Shown here one piece after another: positions 49,674 through 58,087 of a stretch of 63,182 nt of DNA. The notes under the pieces are model-generated. The model made no database searches. It worked only from the letters and a program-made list of their open reading frames with translations, and was not told where the DNA came from. The stretch's first letter is position 1, and each line of letters opens with the position of its first letter. Source of the DNA: Rhodospirillales bacterium (lineage in GTDB: Bacteria; Pseudomonadota; Alphaproteobacteria; Dongiales; Dongiaceae); contig VFKA01000024.1 in the NCBI GenBank assembly GCA_009885795.1, forward strand, positions 1 through 63,182, given 5' to 3'. Position numbers and translations under genes: made by a program.

Positions 49674-51122
49674 CTACCGACTAGCCACTTCCGGGCGCCG
49701 TTCCGACCAGGGTGCGGCCTGTTCGAGCTGGGCCGCCAGCTTCAACAGAACATCGTCCTCGCCGAAGCGGCCCGTGAAATGGACGCCGACGGGAAGATCG
49801 TCCGGCGTCCAGTGGAGCGGCACCGACATCGCCGGCTGGCCGGTGGCGTTGGCGAGCGCGGTGAAGGGCGAGTAGGGCAGCACGCCGGTGGCCCCGAGGC
49901 GGTAGTCGAGAAAATCGGTGTTCACCGGCTTGAAGCGGCCGATCTCGGCCGGGGGCTCGGCCAGCGTCGGCGTCAGCCAGAGATCGTAGGCGAGGAACGC
50001 CCGCGCCGCCTCGCGCCCGATCCGGTGCGCGGTGTTGATGGATTCGAGATAGTCGGCGCCGCTCACCGACTTGGCGTACTCGACGGCGCCGAGCGTGACG
50101 CCTTCGAGCTCGCCCTGGCGCGGTTCGCGCTTCAACGCCGCGGCGCGCGAACGCACCGACAAGGCCGTGCCACAGGCCACCACCTTGGCCCAGGCGCGCA
50201 TGAGGGCCACGATGTCGATGCGGGATTCGCCCTCGAACACCTTGTGGCCGAGACCGGCGAGGAGGCGGGCCGTCTTCTCGACGGCGGCGGCGCATTCGGG
50301 ATGCGTCGGCGTACCCAGCGGCGAGCGCGTGGAGAAGGCGATCTTGAGGCGCGGTGGCGGGGACTTTATTCCTTGCGCGTAGGGTCCGGCCACCGGCGGC
50401 GCCCAATAGGGCGCGCCGAGATCGGAGCCATGGGTGGCGTCGAGAAGCGAGGCCGTGTCGCGGACGCTGCGCGTCAAGAAACCGTCGATCGCCATGCCGC
50501 CCCAGCCCTCGCCCGAGAGCGGGCCGTCGGGGAGCCGCGCGCGCGTCGGCTTCAACCCGAAGAGGCCGCAGGACGAGGCCGGTATGCGCACCGAGCCGCC
50601 GCCGTCGCTGCCATGGGCCGCGGGCACGATGCGCGCCGCAACGGCCGCGCCGGCGCCGCCGCTGGAGCCGCCCGAGGTGTGGTTGAGATTCCAGGGATTG
50701 CGCGTCGGACCGCCATAGACCGCGGCCTCGGTCGTCGGGCCGATGCCGAGTTCGGGCGAACAGGTGCGGCCGAACACGACGAGGCCGGCGCGCTTCAGGC
50801 GCAGATACATCTCGGAATCGACGGTCCAGCGGTAGTCGCGGAAGATTTCCGAGCCCATGTGGGTCGGGAAGTCGACGGCTTCGCAGCCGAGATCCTTCAG
50901 CAGGAACGGCACGCCGGTGAAGGGGCCGCCGGGCAGCCCGGCGGCGATCGCGGCGCGCGCCTTGTCGGGCGCCAGATGCACGACCGCGTTCAGCTTGGGG
51001 TTGAGACGCTCGACCCTGGCCAGCGCCTCGTCCAGAAGCTCGCCCGGCGACACCGCCTTGCGGCGAACCAGATCGGCAAGCGCGGTGGCGTCGTGGTCGG
51101 CGTAGCCGGCCAGGCCGGTCAC
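49674..51122 (-). CDS. Amidase signature family enzyme
   Basis: The 482-residue amidase has the Ser-cisSer-Lys machinery: Lys in FLLKDLG, GGSSGGAGAAVAARIVPAAH and GSDGGGSVRIPASSCGLFGL. It hydrolyses carboxylic amides; the substrate is unknown. GTG 51122 is 7 bp after the stop of the acyl-CoA-dehydrogenase-fold gene. The two together with the flavin reductase form one minus-strand unit, suggesting a shared degradative pathway for an N-containing compound. Confidence 0.92.
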   Translation of the reverse strand: MTGLAGYADHDATALADLVRRKAVSPGELLDEALARVERLNPKLNAVVHLAPDKARAAIAAGLPGGPFTGVPFLLKDLGCEAVDFPTHMGSEIFRDYRWTVDSEMYLRLKRAGLVVFGRTCSPELGIGPTTEAAVYGGPTRNPWNLNHTSGGSSGGAGAAVAARIVPAAHGSDGGGSVRIPASSCGLFGLKPTRARLPDGPLSGEGWGGMAIDGFLTRSVRDTASLLDATHGSDLGAPYWAPPVAGPYAQGIKSPPPRLKIAFSTRSPLGTPTHPECAAAVEKTARLLAGLGHKVFEGESRIDIVALMRAWAKVVACGTALSVRSRAAALKREPRQGELEGVTLGAVEYAKSVSGADYLESINTAHRIGREAARAFLAYDLWLTPTLAEPPAEIGRFKPVNTDFLDYRLGATGVLPYSPFTALANATGQPAMSVPLHWTPDDLPVGVHFTGRFGEDDVLLKLAAQLEQAAPWSERRPEVASR

Positions 51123-51128
51123 GGGAAA

Positions 51129-52532
51129 TTATTCCGCCGCCTTGCCTTGCGCCTCCTTCATGAGCTTCTCGGCGAGCGCGCGTTTTCCCGCGGCGTCGAG
51201 CTTCTTGATCTCGTTTGCAAGCACGCGCTCGTTCACCGCCTGGTTCCAGTAGTCGAGCGAGGCGAAGCCAAGCAGCGCCGACTTGCCGACAAACTGGCGC
51301 AGGACCTCGTTGGTCGGGCCCATGACCCAGCCGGCCTTGCCGTCGCGCAAATAGCGCTCGATGCCCAAGCCGGGCTTGTAGCCGGTGCCGCCGCAGGCGT
51401 GCAGCATCTTGTCGGTGACGTGGGCGACGTTCTTCGCCGCCGTGAACTTCACCTGCCACATCCAGTGCAACACCTGGGCGCGCGGCAGCGCCATCACGTC
51501 GCGGTGGATCGACCAGTCGCAATCGTTGGTGAGCTGGTCCATGGCCTTGGCCATCTGGAAGACGAGGGCGCGGGCGGCGTTGGTGTCGCAGATCGCCTCG
51601 CCGACGTAGTCCTGGATGGTCGGATAGTCGGCGACGCGCATGCCGACGTCGACGTGCTTTTTCATGGTGGTGTGGCGCTTGGCGATGTCGATCATGCCGA
51701 GCGAGATGCCGTTCCAGCACGAGGACGAGCACAACAGGAAGAACGGATCGACCGCCTCGTCGTTCGAACTGGCGCCATCGCCCTTGGGGCCGACCATGCG
51801 GTCGGGCGTCAGGAACACGTTGTCGATCTCGAGCGTGCCCGACTGGTTGCCGCGAAGCCCGAGGCCGTCCCATTTCGAGGGCTCGGCCTTGACCTCGTTG
51901 CCGAGCGCCAGCCAGACCGTGAGGTCGGCGTAGTTGCCGCCGAAATCGGGGCTGGTGGTTTGGAACACGTACCAATCGGCGAAGCCGCCCGAGGTGGTCC
52001 AGGACGCCTTCTTGCGCACGCGGTAGCCGCCTTCGACCTTCTCCGCGCCCGAGGAGACCGGGTACCAGAAATGCGAACCGGTCTCGGGGTCGGAGTAGGA
52101 GAGGGTGCCGACCAGCACGTCCTTGTCGACGCGGCGCAGGATGTCCTGGATGGTCTTGTTGTCGTGATGGCGCAGCGTCGCGGCGGCGATGGCGCCCAAG
52201 TGCATGGTGTAGCACATGGCGGTCGAGGGACAGCCGTAGCGCGCGATGGTCTCCACCACCATGGCGGCGCAGGTGTGGTTCTGCCCCATGCCGCCCAGTT
52301 CCTTCGGCACCAGCAGGCCGAGCAAGCCGAGCTTGGCAAGTGCCTGGAAATTCTTGCGCGGGAACAGCAGCTTCTTGTCGGATTCGACGGCGTTCTCGCG
52401 CATCGTGGTGCGCGAAAGCTCGATGATCGCCGCCTGGATCTTCTTCTGTTCGGCGGTCAGCAGCCATTGCGGATCGAACTCGAACCCTAAGCCCCAAAAA
52501 TCCTCGTCGCCCCATTTCTTAACGTCGGTCAT
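51129..52532 (-). CDS. Acyl-CoA-dehydrogenase-fold flavoprotein, probable group D monooxygenase
   Basis: The 467-residue protein has the ACAD fold: GLLVPKELGGMGQNHTCAAM, YSDPETGSHFWYPVS, FLTPDRMVGPKGDGAS and CGGTGYKPGLGIERYLRDGK. In true dehydrogenases the catalytic Glu lies in a Y/I-E-G-T segment just after this. Here residues 401-410 read GWVMGPTNEV, with no Glu at that site. A flavin reductase gene lies 43 bp upstream. Both facts favour an FMNH2-dependent oxygenase of the DszC/HpaB kind. ATG 52532 follows GAGGAC. Confidence 0.82.
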   Translation of the reverse strand: MTDVKKWGDEDFWGLGFEFDPQWLLTAEQKKIQAAIIELSRTTMRENAVESDKKLLFPRKNFQALAKLGLLGLLVPKELGGMGQNHTCAAMVVETIARYGCPSTAMCYTMHLGAIAAATLRHHDNKTIQDILRRVDKDVLVGTLSYSDPETGSHFWYPVSSGAEKVEGGYRVRKKASWTTSGGFADWYVFQTTSPDFGGNYADLTVWLALGNEVKAEPSKWDGLGLRGNQSGTLEIDNVFLTPDRMVGPKGDGASSNDEAVDPFFLLCSSSCWNGISLGMIDIAKRHTTMKKHVDVGMRVADYPTIQDYVGEAICDTNAARALVFQMAKAMDQLTNDCDWSIHRDVMALPRAQVLHWMWQVKFTAAKNVAHVTDKMLHACGGTGYKPGLGIERYLRDGKAGWVMGPTNEVLRQFVGKSALLGFASLDYWNQAVNERVLANEIKKLDAAGKRALAEKLMKEAQGKAAE

Positions 52533-52575
52533 GTGGTCCTCGTCCTGCCATGCTTTTGCGGTCGTAACCCATTTA

Positions 52576-53061
52576 TTACAGAATATCGCCGATTTGGGTA
52601 TAGGCGCCGCGGAAAAAGAGCAGCGGGCGGCCATGGGCCTCGGCCTCCATGCGCACGACCTCGCCCACGAAGATCACGTGGTCGCCGCCGTCATGGGTGG
52701 AACGGGTGCGGCAATCGAGATTGGCGAGGCTGCCGGGCAGGATCGGCGCGCCGGTCTCCCAGGTCTCGTAGGCGACGCCGGACCACTTGTCGGCCCGAGC
52801 CTTGGCGAAGAGGTTGGAGAGATCGCGCTGATGCTCGGACAGGACGTTGATAGCGAAGCACCCGGCCTCCTGGAAATCCTTGAGGCTGAAGGCGCCGCGC
52901 GCCAGGCTGAACAGCACCAGCGGCGGGTCGAGCGAAACCGAGTTGAACGAACTGGCGGTGATGCCGAGCAGGCTGCCGTCGGCCTTGATCGAGGTCACGA
53001 TGGTGACGCCGGTGGCGAAGCTGCCGAGAGCGGCGCGGAACGATTTGGGGTCGACGTTCAT
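52576..53061 (-). CDS. Flavin reductase (HpaC/RutF family)
   Basis: The 161-residue flavin reductase-like domain reads FRAALGSFATGVTIVTSIKA, GITASSFNSVSLDPPLVLFS, FAINVLSEHQRDLSNLFAKA and HVIFVGEVVRME. It would reduce FMN or FAD with NAD(P)H for a partner oxygenase. The partner is most likely the downstream ACAD-fold gene. ATG 53061 is chosen over 53082 because the conserved domain starts right after it. Confidence 0.9.
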   Translation of the reverse strand: MNVDPKSFRAALGSFATGVTIVTSIKADGSLLGITASSFNSVSLDPPLVLFSLARGAFSLKDFQEAGCFAINVLSEHQRDLSNLFAKARADKWSGVAYETWETGAPILPGSLANLDCRTRSTHDGGDHVIFVGEVVRMEAEAHGRPLLFFRGAYTQIGDIL

Positions 53062-53097
53062 CGCCCGAGAACCCCTCGCCAAGCCGCCGCGGGTCGG

Positions 53098-53418
53098 CTA
53101 GCGGTCGTGATCGCGCGGGCCCATGGGCCGGCGCGGCCTTGGCGCGCGCGGCGTCGCCGTGCTGGTGTCGAGCGCGATCACGCGCTGGACTTGAACCCCT
53201 TTTCGCCCCGGTCCGACCTCGCAGTGGATCGACGAACCTTCCGGCGCGTCCTGGAGCCCCGCCTGCTTCAAGGCGGAGACGTGCAGGAACACATCCGCGG
53301 AGCCGTCGGCGGGGGACACGAAGCCGAAGCCTTTTTCAGGGTTGAACCACTTGATCTTCCCATGAAGTTCCGATGACGGGCCGCCCCCGGCGCCGCTGGA
53401 ATCACGACTGTCGCTCAT
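53098..53418 (-). CDS. Cold-shock domain protein with basic tail
   Basis: The 106-residue protein has one CSD (residues 18-82). The RNA-binding motifs KWFNPEKGFGFVSP (RNP1) and DVFLHVSALK (RNP2) are intact. An unstructured Ser/Gly N-terminus and an Arg/Pro-rich C-terminal tail (TPRAPRPRRPMGPRDHDR) extend the usual 67-residue Csp. It probably acts as an RNA chaperone. It lies 37 bp upstream of the flavin reductase gene but seems unrelated. Confidence 0.93.
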   Translation of the reverse strand: MSDSRDSSGAGGGPSSELHGKIKWFNPEKGFGFVSPADGSADVFLHVSALKQAGLQDAPEGSSIHCEVGPGRKGVQVQRVIALDTSTATPRAPRPRRPMGPRDHDR

Positions 53419-53532
53419 TGGCGCCGCTACCCTCGATCGAGACAGGGAACCGCGACGAGTGTGCGAGGAGGGTGAGGGAAAATCAAGGCCGGCGTGCTAT
53501 GGATCAGGGTTGACGCATTCGGCGGGCCGGGG

Positions 53533-53578
53533 CCTCATGGTTCGAGACGGCTGCTACCGCAGCCTCCTCACCATGAGG
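53533..53578. repeat. Interspersed repeat, family A (half element)
   Basis: CCTCATGGTTCGAGACGGCT...CTCCTCACCATGAGG is a single palindromic half element. It ends 17 bp before the start codon of the lyase-fold gene. Confidence 0.8.
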
Positions 53579-53595
53579 TCTTTCTTGAGGTTCCC

Positions 53596-55020
53596 ATGTC
53601 CGTCACCCTCGCCACCCGCCGCGATTTCACCTTGGACGCCTTCCGGCGCGTGGCCTGGGAGGGCGAGGGCGTCGGGATCGCGCCGGCCGCGCTCGCGCGC
53701 ATGGAAACCTCGCGCCAGGCGTTCGAGCGGCTGATCGCCGAGCCGGGCATCACGGTCTATGGCGTCACATCGGGATTCGGACAATTCGCGTCGAAGCGGC
53801 TCACGCCCGAGGAGCGGCTGGAGCAGGCGCGCCGGCCGCATTATGGGCCGGCGGCGGCGTTCGGCCGCGACCTGCCCGAACGGGTGGCGCGCGGCATCGT
53901 GTTGGCGCGGCTCGCCAACTTCATCGAGGGCCACGCGGCGGTGACCCCGGCACTGGCGGAAATCGTCGCCGGCATGTTGGGGGCCAAGCTGCCGCCGGTG
54001 TCCATGGACGGGCAGGGCGGGGCGGGGGAGATCGTGGGATTGGCGCCGCTCTTCGCCGGCCTCGGCGAGCGGTTCGAACTCAAGGAGAAGGAGGGCCTGG
54101 CGCTCATCAACGGCTCGCCCATCGCCAGCGCCATGGCGGCCGACGGGGCGATCGCGGGGGCGCGGCGGCTGCGCCTTGTCGAGCAGGTGTTCGCCCTCTC
54201 GGTCGAGGCGTTCAAGGCGCCGCTCGAAGCCTACGCGCCGGAGCTTGCCGCGCTGTGGAACGACCCGTACGAGGCGGCGGCGCTGGCGTCGCTGGGCGCG
54301 CTGCTCGAAGGGGCGGGGAGGGAGCGGCGGGCGTACCAGGCGCCGGTCAGCTACCGCATCCTGCCGCGCGTGCTGGGGCAGGCGCGGCGCGCCCTGGCAA
54401 CGGCCGAGGAGGTGGCCGGACATTCGCTCGCCGCTATCACCGATAATCCGGTGTTCCTGGCGCCCGATTCCGATCATCCGCTGGGCCGCGTTTACAGCAC
54501 CGGCGGTTATCACAACGCCATGGCCTCCCCGGCGCTGGACGGATTGGCGGGGGCGGCGGCCGATCTCTGCCTCATCGCCGACCGGCATACGTCGAAGCTT
54601 TTGGATGGGCGCGTGTCGCTGCTGCCCGACCAGCTCATGGCGGGCGAGGGCATCGTCGGGTGCCTCGGGTTCGTGCAGGTGGGGTATCTCGAACAGGCGC
54701 GCCGGGCGGCGCAGCGCACGTTCCTGCCCGGCAGCGAGGGCGGCGGGTTCGGGGCGAACGACGTGGCCGAACCGGTCTTCATCGCCTGGGCCGCGCAGGA
54801 AGAAGCGGGACGGTGCCTGGAAGGGGCGGCCGCGTGCCTGGCGGTCGTGGCCTCGCAGGCGCTGTACGTCACCGAAAGGCCGGCGCCACCTAGGTTGAAA
54901 GACCTATTGGACGAGGTGCGCCGACATTGCCCGCCGATGGTCGAGCCGCGCATGCTGGCGCCCGACATGGGCCGGCTCGCGGCGGCGTTCAGGCGCCACG
55001 TTTATGGCGACGCGCCATGA
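53596..55020 (+). CDS. Aromatic amino acid lyase-fold protein lacking the MIO triad
   Basis: The 474-residue protein belongs to the HAL/PAL superfamily. It keeps YGVTSGFGQFASKRL (the catalytic Tyr loop), LINGSPIASAMAADGA, YRILPRVLGQ and DNPVFLAPDSD. The Ala-Ser-Gly that cyclises into the MIO electrophile is missing: residues 141-151 read GGAGEIVGLAP, i.e. Ala143-Gly144-Glu145 at that place. A standard histidine ammonia-lyase reaction is therefore unlikely. No other hut genes are near. The start at 53596 follows TTGAGG. It overlaps yciB by 4 bp. Confidence 0.85.
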   Translation: MSVTLATRRDFTLDAFRRVAWEGEGVGIAPAALARMETSRQAFERLIAEPGITVYGVTSGFGQFASKRLTPEERLEQARRPHYGPAAAFGRDLPERVARGIVLARLANFIEGHAAVTPALAEIVAGMLGAKLPPVSMDGQGGAGEIVGLAPLFAGLGERFELKEKEGLALINGSPIASAMAADGAIAGARRLRLVEQVFALSVEAFKAPLEAYAPELAALWNDPYEAAALASLGALLEGAGRERRAYQAPVSYRILPRVLGQARRALATAEEVAGHSLAAITDNPVFLAPDSDHPLGRVYSTGGYHNAMASPALDGLAGAAADLCLIADRHTSKLLDGRVSLLPDQLMAGEGIVGCLGFVQVGYLEQARRAAQRTFLPGSEGGGFGANDVAEPVFIAWAAQEEAGRCLEGAAACLAVVASQALYVTERPAPPRLKDLLDEVRRHCPPMVEPRMLAPDMGRLAAAFRRHVYGDAP

Positions 55021-55583
55021 CCGGGGCGCCGCGCTGGCTGAAGCCGGCCACCGATTACGGGCCGTTGGCCGTGTTCCTGGCCGCCTATTGGCTGGGCGGG
55101 CTGATGGCGGCGACGGCGGCGTTGATGGCGGCGACGGTGGTGGCGCTCGGGGCTTCCTGGGCGCTGGCGCGGCGATTGCCGACCATGGCGCTCGTCACCG
55201 CGGCGGTCGTGGCGGTGTTCGGCGGGCTGACGCTCGCGTTCAACGACGAGACCTTCATCAAGATGAAGCCGACCATCGTGCAACTGCTGGTCGCTTGCGT
55301 GCTGCTGGGCGGGGTCGTGCTCCGGCGCCAGCCCTTGCGCCGGGTGCTGGGCGAGGCCTGGGCGATGAACGATGAGGGGTGGCGGGTGCTTTCGATCCGA
55401 TTCGGGATGTTTTTCCTAGTCATGGCGGGCTTGAACGAGATCGTGTGGCGGACCCAGAGCACCGATCTCTGGGTCAACTTCAAGGTGTTCGGGTTGAGCG
55501 GGCTGACGCTCGTCTTCGCGCTGACACAGATGCCGCTTATGAACCGGCACCGGGCGGAGGAGGGGCCGCCGGAAGCTACTTGA
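55017..55583 (+). CDS. yciB: YciB/IspZ-family inner membrane septation protein
   Basis: The 188-residue membrane protein has five predicted helices. The family motifs are FNDETFIKMKPTIVQLLVAC and AWAMNDEGWRVLSIRFGMFF, then WVNFKVFGLSGLTLVFAL. YciB works in cell-envelope synthesis and division. ATGA overlap with the lyase-fold gene suggests co-translation. It is convergent with the desaturase gene. Confidence 0.92.
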   Translation: MTGAPRWLKPATDYGPLAVFLAAYWLGGLMAATAALMAATVVALGASWALARRLPTMALVTAAVVAVFGGLTLAFNDETFIKMKPTIVQLLVACVLLGGVVLRRQPLRRVLGEAWAMNDEGWRVLSIRFGMFFLVMAGLNEIVWRTQSTDLWVNFKVFGLSGLTLVFALTQMPLMNRHRAEEGPPEAT

Positions 55584-56475
55584 ACGACGCCAGTAATTCG
55601 CGCTGCACGGCGATGTAGCCCGTTGCCGTGACCTTAAGGTCGCCGGCGAGCGCCCTGTGGGCTGCCGGGAGCGCGTGGAAGGGCAGCGCCGGGAAGGCGT
55701 GGTGCTCGGCGTGATAGGGCATGTTCCAGGTGAAATAGCGGACCCGGGCGTTGGTGAGCGTGGTGCGCGTGTTGGCCAGCATGTCGGGGACGAGCGGGCA
55801 GAGGGTGTGTTCGGCCAGTAGGAATATGCGCAGCAGCGGCTGGCCGGCGATCGCGGGGACGATCCAGAGATAGAGCGGCGCCGGGGTGGCGGCGGCGATC
55901 GCGGCGATGGCGACGGCGGCATAGAGGGCGAGCAGGGTGCGCGCCTCGCGCACGATCGCGGGGCGACCGCGCGCCGGAATGTAAGCCTCGTTCACCCGGC
56001 CGGCGGCGTGGCGAACGAGTTGCGCGATGTGCCAGCGCCAGACCGGCAGGCCGGAGACATGGAGTGCCCAGGCGCGAAAATTGGCCGGCTTCGGGCCTTC
56101 GAGCTCGGGGTCGCGGGCGGGATCTTGCGTATGGCGGTGGTGGGCGAAATGGAAATAGCGGAAGAACTCGGGCGGCAGGACGAGGATCGCGCCGCAGACG
56201 TAGGCGACGGCGTCGTTGAGGGCGCGGGAGCGAAAGGCGGTGCGGTGGATCGTCTCATGCAAGGGCGCGAAGACGAAGATGAGCGCGGCGCCGTGCAGCA
56301 TCGTCGCCGGCACGGCCCACCAGGTGCCCAGCACGACCCAGAGCAGGGCGCCGGTCGCCAAGAGCGCCGCGAGGTGGCCGGCGAGGCGCGCCGCGCCCTT
56401 GGCGTTGGAACGAATGCCTAAAGCGTCGAGCGCGGCCTTGTCGAGGCGCGGGTGGCGGTAGACCTCTTCTTCCAA
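55576..56475 (-). CDS. Membrane fatty acid desaturase family protein
   Basis: The 299-residue integral membrane di-iron enzyme has three His boxes: HETIH (about 73), HFAHHRH (about 109) and HAEHH (about 255). Four hydrophobic segments surround them. It would desaturate or hydroxylate a lipid or carotenoid; the substrate is unknown. The last codons overlap the convergent yciB end by 8 bp. Confidence 0.88.
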   Translation of the reverse strand: MEEEVYRHPRLDKAALDALGIRSNAKGAARLAGHLAALLATGALLWVVLGTWWAVPATMLHGAALIFVFAPLHETIHRTAFRSRALNDAVAYVCGAILVLPPEFFRYFHFAHHRHTQDPARDPELEGPKPANFRAWALHVSGLPVWRWHIAQLVRHAAGRVNEAYIPARGRPAIVREARTLLALYAAVAIAAIAAATPAPLYLWIVPAIAGQPLLRIFLLAEHTLCPLVPDMLANTRTTLTNARVRYFTWNMPYHAEHHAFPALPFHALPAAHRALAGDLKVTATGYIAVQRELLASFK

Positions 56476-56482
56476 TTAAACG

Positions 56483-56647
56483 ACTCCCGACCCCTTTTTC
56501 TTGAGGTAATAGTCCTCATCCTGAGGAGGCGGCGAAGCCGCCGTCTCGAAGGATGCAAGTGGAAACGACTCCCGACCCCCTTCTTCCGACCCCCTTTTTC
56601 CCACATGGTTCGAGACGCCGCGCTGCGCGCGGCTCCTCACCATGAGG
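56483..56647. repeat. Repeat cluster: family A halves with ACTCCCGACCCCTTTT repeats
   Basis: The segment contains ACTCCCGACCCCTTTTTC (56483-56500), a family A half (56514-56554), ACTCCCGACCCCC and CCGACCCCCTTTTTC (56568-56600), and another family A half (56604-56647). It sits between the desaturase gene and the TGA-interrupted gene. The ACTCCCGACCCCTTTT unit recurs at 60761-60776 and 60850-60865. Confidence 0.8.
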
Positions 56648-56663
56648 TTATATTCCGTTTTTT

Positions 56664-57014
56664 TCAGAAGTTGTTGGCGTTGCCCTTGACGATGGTGCCG
56701 GTGCCGTCTTCCTTGCCGTCCTTGACCCAACCGACCTGGTCGCCGGCGATGGTCACGCTTCAGCAGGATTCCGGGTCGGTGCCGTACTGAAAGCACATCG
56801 TGTCGGCCTCGACCCGCCACTTACCGGTGTAGTCCTTGCCCTTGATGATTCCGTCCTCGCCATAGAACTCGGCGTAGGGGCCGGACGCGACCATGCTGCC
56901 CTGCACCGTGTTACCGGAAATCGCGGCCGTGATCTGGTCGCCCGTGGCGGGGTCGGCGGCCCAGGCGGCGCCGATCATGAGCAGTGACGTCGCGGCGATC
57001 AACAATGCTCTCAT
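56664..57014 (-). pseudogene. Small secreted protein gene with in-frame TGA
   Basis: Codons 1-84 encode a signal peptide (MRALLIAATSLLMIGAAWAA) and a domain ending TMCFQYGTDPESC. A TGA follows (56762-56760). The same frame then continues for 31 codons with coding-like sequence (SVTIAGDQVGWVKDGKEDGT, ending IVKGNANNF) to a second stop at 56664. Relatives as I recall them carry Trp or another residue after that Cys, so TGG-to-TGA is the simplest explanation. Its function is unknown. Readthrough or a sequencing error remain possible. Confidence 0.75.
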
Positions 57015-57073
57015 GTCTGGATTCTCCCGTTTGTTCGGCGATGTCATCATAGAGTTGGCGGCGGCGATGTAAA

Positions 57074-58024
57074 CTAGAGCGCGTTGGCGTTCCTCAGCGC
57101 GGCGAGGATCGCCACCAGGCGTTCGTCGCGCCAGCGTTCGAGCTCGCCCATGGGGCGGCCGCGCGCCTCGGCCTCGACCTCGGCGACGAATTTCCGCCGC
57201 AGCTCCGGGGTGAAATTCGGCCGGCCGAGATCGTCCCAGGCCTTGTCGATCGCGTCGGCTAGATGATCGACGAAATGGGCGATGCCGCCGTCGCCGCCGG
57301 CGAGGTGCCCGAGCATGAGCGGCCCCATGATAGCCCAACGCAGGCCAGGGCCGAAAGCGATGGCGGCGTCGATGTCCCCGGCGCTGGCGACACCCTGGTC
57401 GAGGCAGTGGAGCGCCTCGCGCAGGATGGCGACCTGGAGGCGGTTCACGAGATGGCCTTGCATCTCCTTCTCGATGCGGATCGCGCGCTTGCCGATGGAA
57501 TCGTAGAACGCGACGGTCCAATCGACGGCGGCGCGGTCGGTGGCCTTGCCGCCGACGACCTCGACCAGCGGGATGAGGTGCGGCGGATTGAACGGATGGC
57601 CGACGAGAATGCGGCCGGGCGCGCGGGCGCCTTCTTGAAGAAGGCTGGGCATGAAGGTCGAGGTCGAGGAGGCGATGACGCGGTCCACGGGAAGAACGGC
57701 GTCGATGCGGCGCAGCAGGTCCTGTTTCAGGGCGAGATCCTCGATGGCGCTTTCCTGGACGAAGTCGCTGCCGGCAGCGGCCGCGGCGGGATCGGGGTCG
57801 AAGGAAAGACGTCCTGGGTCGGCGCCGGGCGCCAGTCCCAATGTCCGCAGCGCCGGCCAGGCGGCGTCCACGAAGCGGCGGACATGGCCGGCGCCATCGC
57901 TCCTGGGGTCGCTGGCGACGACCGAGAACCCTCGCGCCAGAAACAAAGCCGCCCAACTGGCGCCGATGGTGCCGGCGCCGATCACGGCCACGGTGCGGAC
58001 TTGGGCACGGTCGATGAACGTCAT
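57074..58024 (-). CDS. 3-hydroxyacyl-CoA dehydrogenase family (lambda-crystallin/carnitine DH-like)
   Basis: The 316-residue protein has an N-terminal NAD domain (VAVIGAGTIGASWAALFLAR), FVQESAIEDLALKQDLL, IASSTSTFMPS and GHPFNPPHLIPLVEVVGG. The C-terminal helical domain has NRLQVAILREALHCLDQGVA and AIAFGPGLRWAIMGP. Length and motifs fit lambda-crystallin/L-gulonate 3-dehydrogenase or L-carnitine dehydrogenase rather than fatty-acid HADs. The start at 58024 is preferred over 58042. Confidence 0.88.
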   Translation of the reverse strand: MTFIDRAQVRTVAVIGAGTIGASWAALFLARGFSVVASDPRSDGAGHVRRFVDAAWPALRTLGLAPGADPGRLSFDPDPAAAAAGSDFVQESAIEDLALKQDLLRRIDAVLPVDRVIASSTSTFMPSLLQEGARAPGRILVGHPFNPPHLIPLVEVVGGKATDRAAVDWTVAFYDSIGKRAIRIEKEMQGHLVNRLQVAILREALHCLDQGVASAGDIDAAIAFGPGLRWAIMGPLMLGHLAGGDGGIAHFVDHLADAIDKAWDDLGRPNFTPELRRKFVAEVEAEARGRPMGELERWRDERLVAILAALRNANAL

Positions 58025-58087
58025 GATAGGCCTCACGATCATGGTAGGGATAGTGTCGCGGTAAGGTCAGGTATCAGGTATCAGGCG

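Noticed and set aside
49681-52515. Frames of over 900 codons on both strands across the amidase and ACAD-fold genes
   Set aside because: They are frame-shifted or antisense shadows; the amidase and ACAD motifs fix the true frames.
56760-56762. Selenocysteine insertion at the in-frame TGA
   Set aside because: No clear bacterial SECIS hairpin could be made out just downstream, and related sequences as remembered carry Trp or another residue there. A TGG-to-TGA change is simpler; kept only as something to check.
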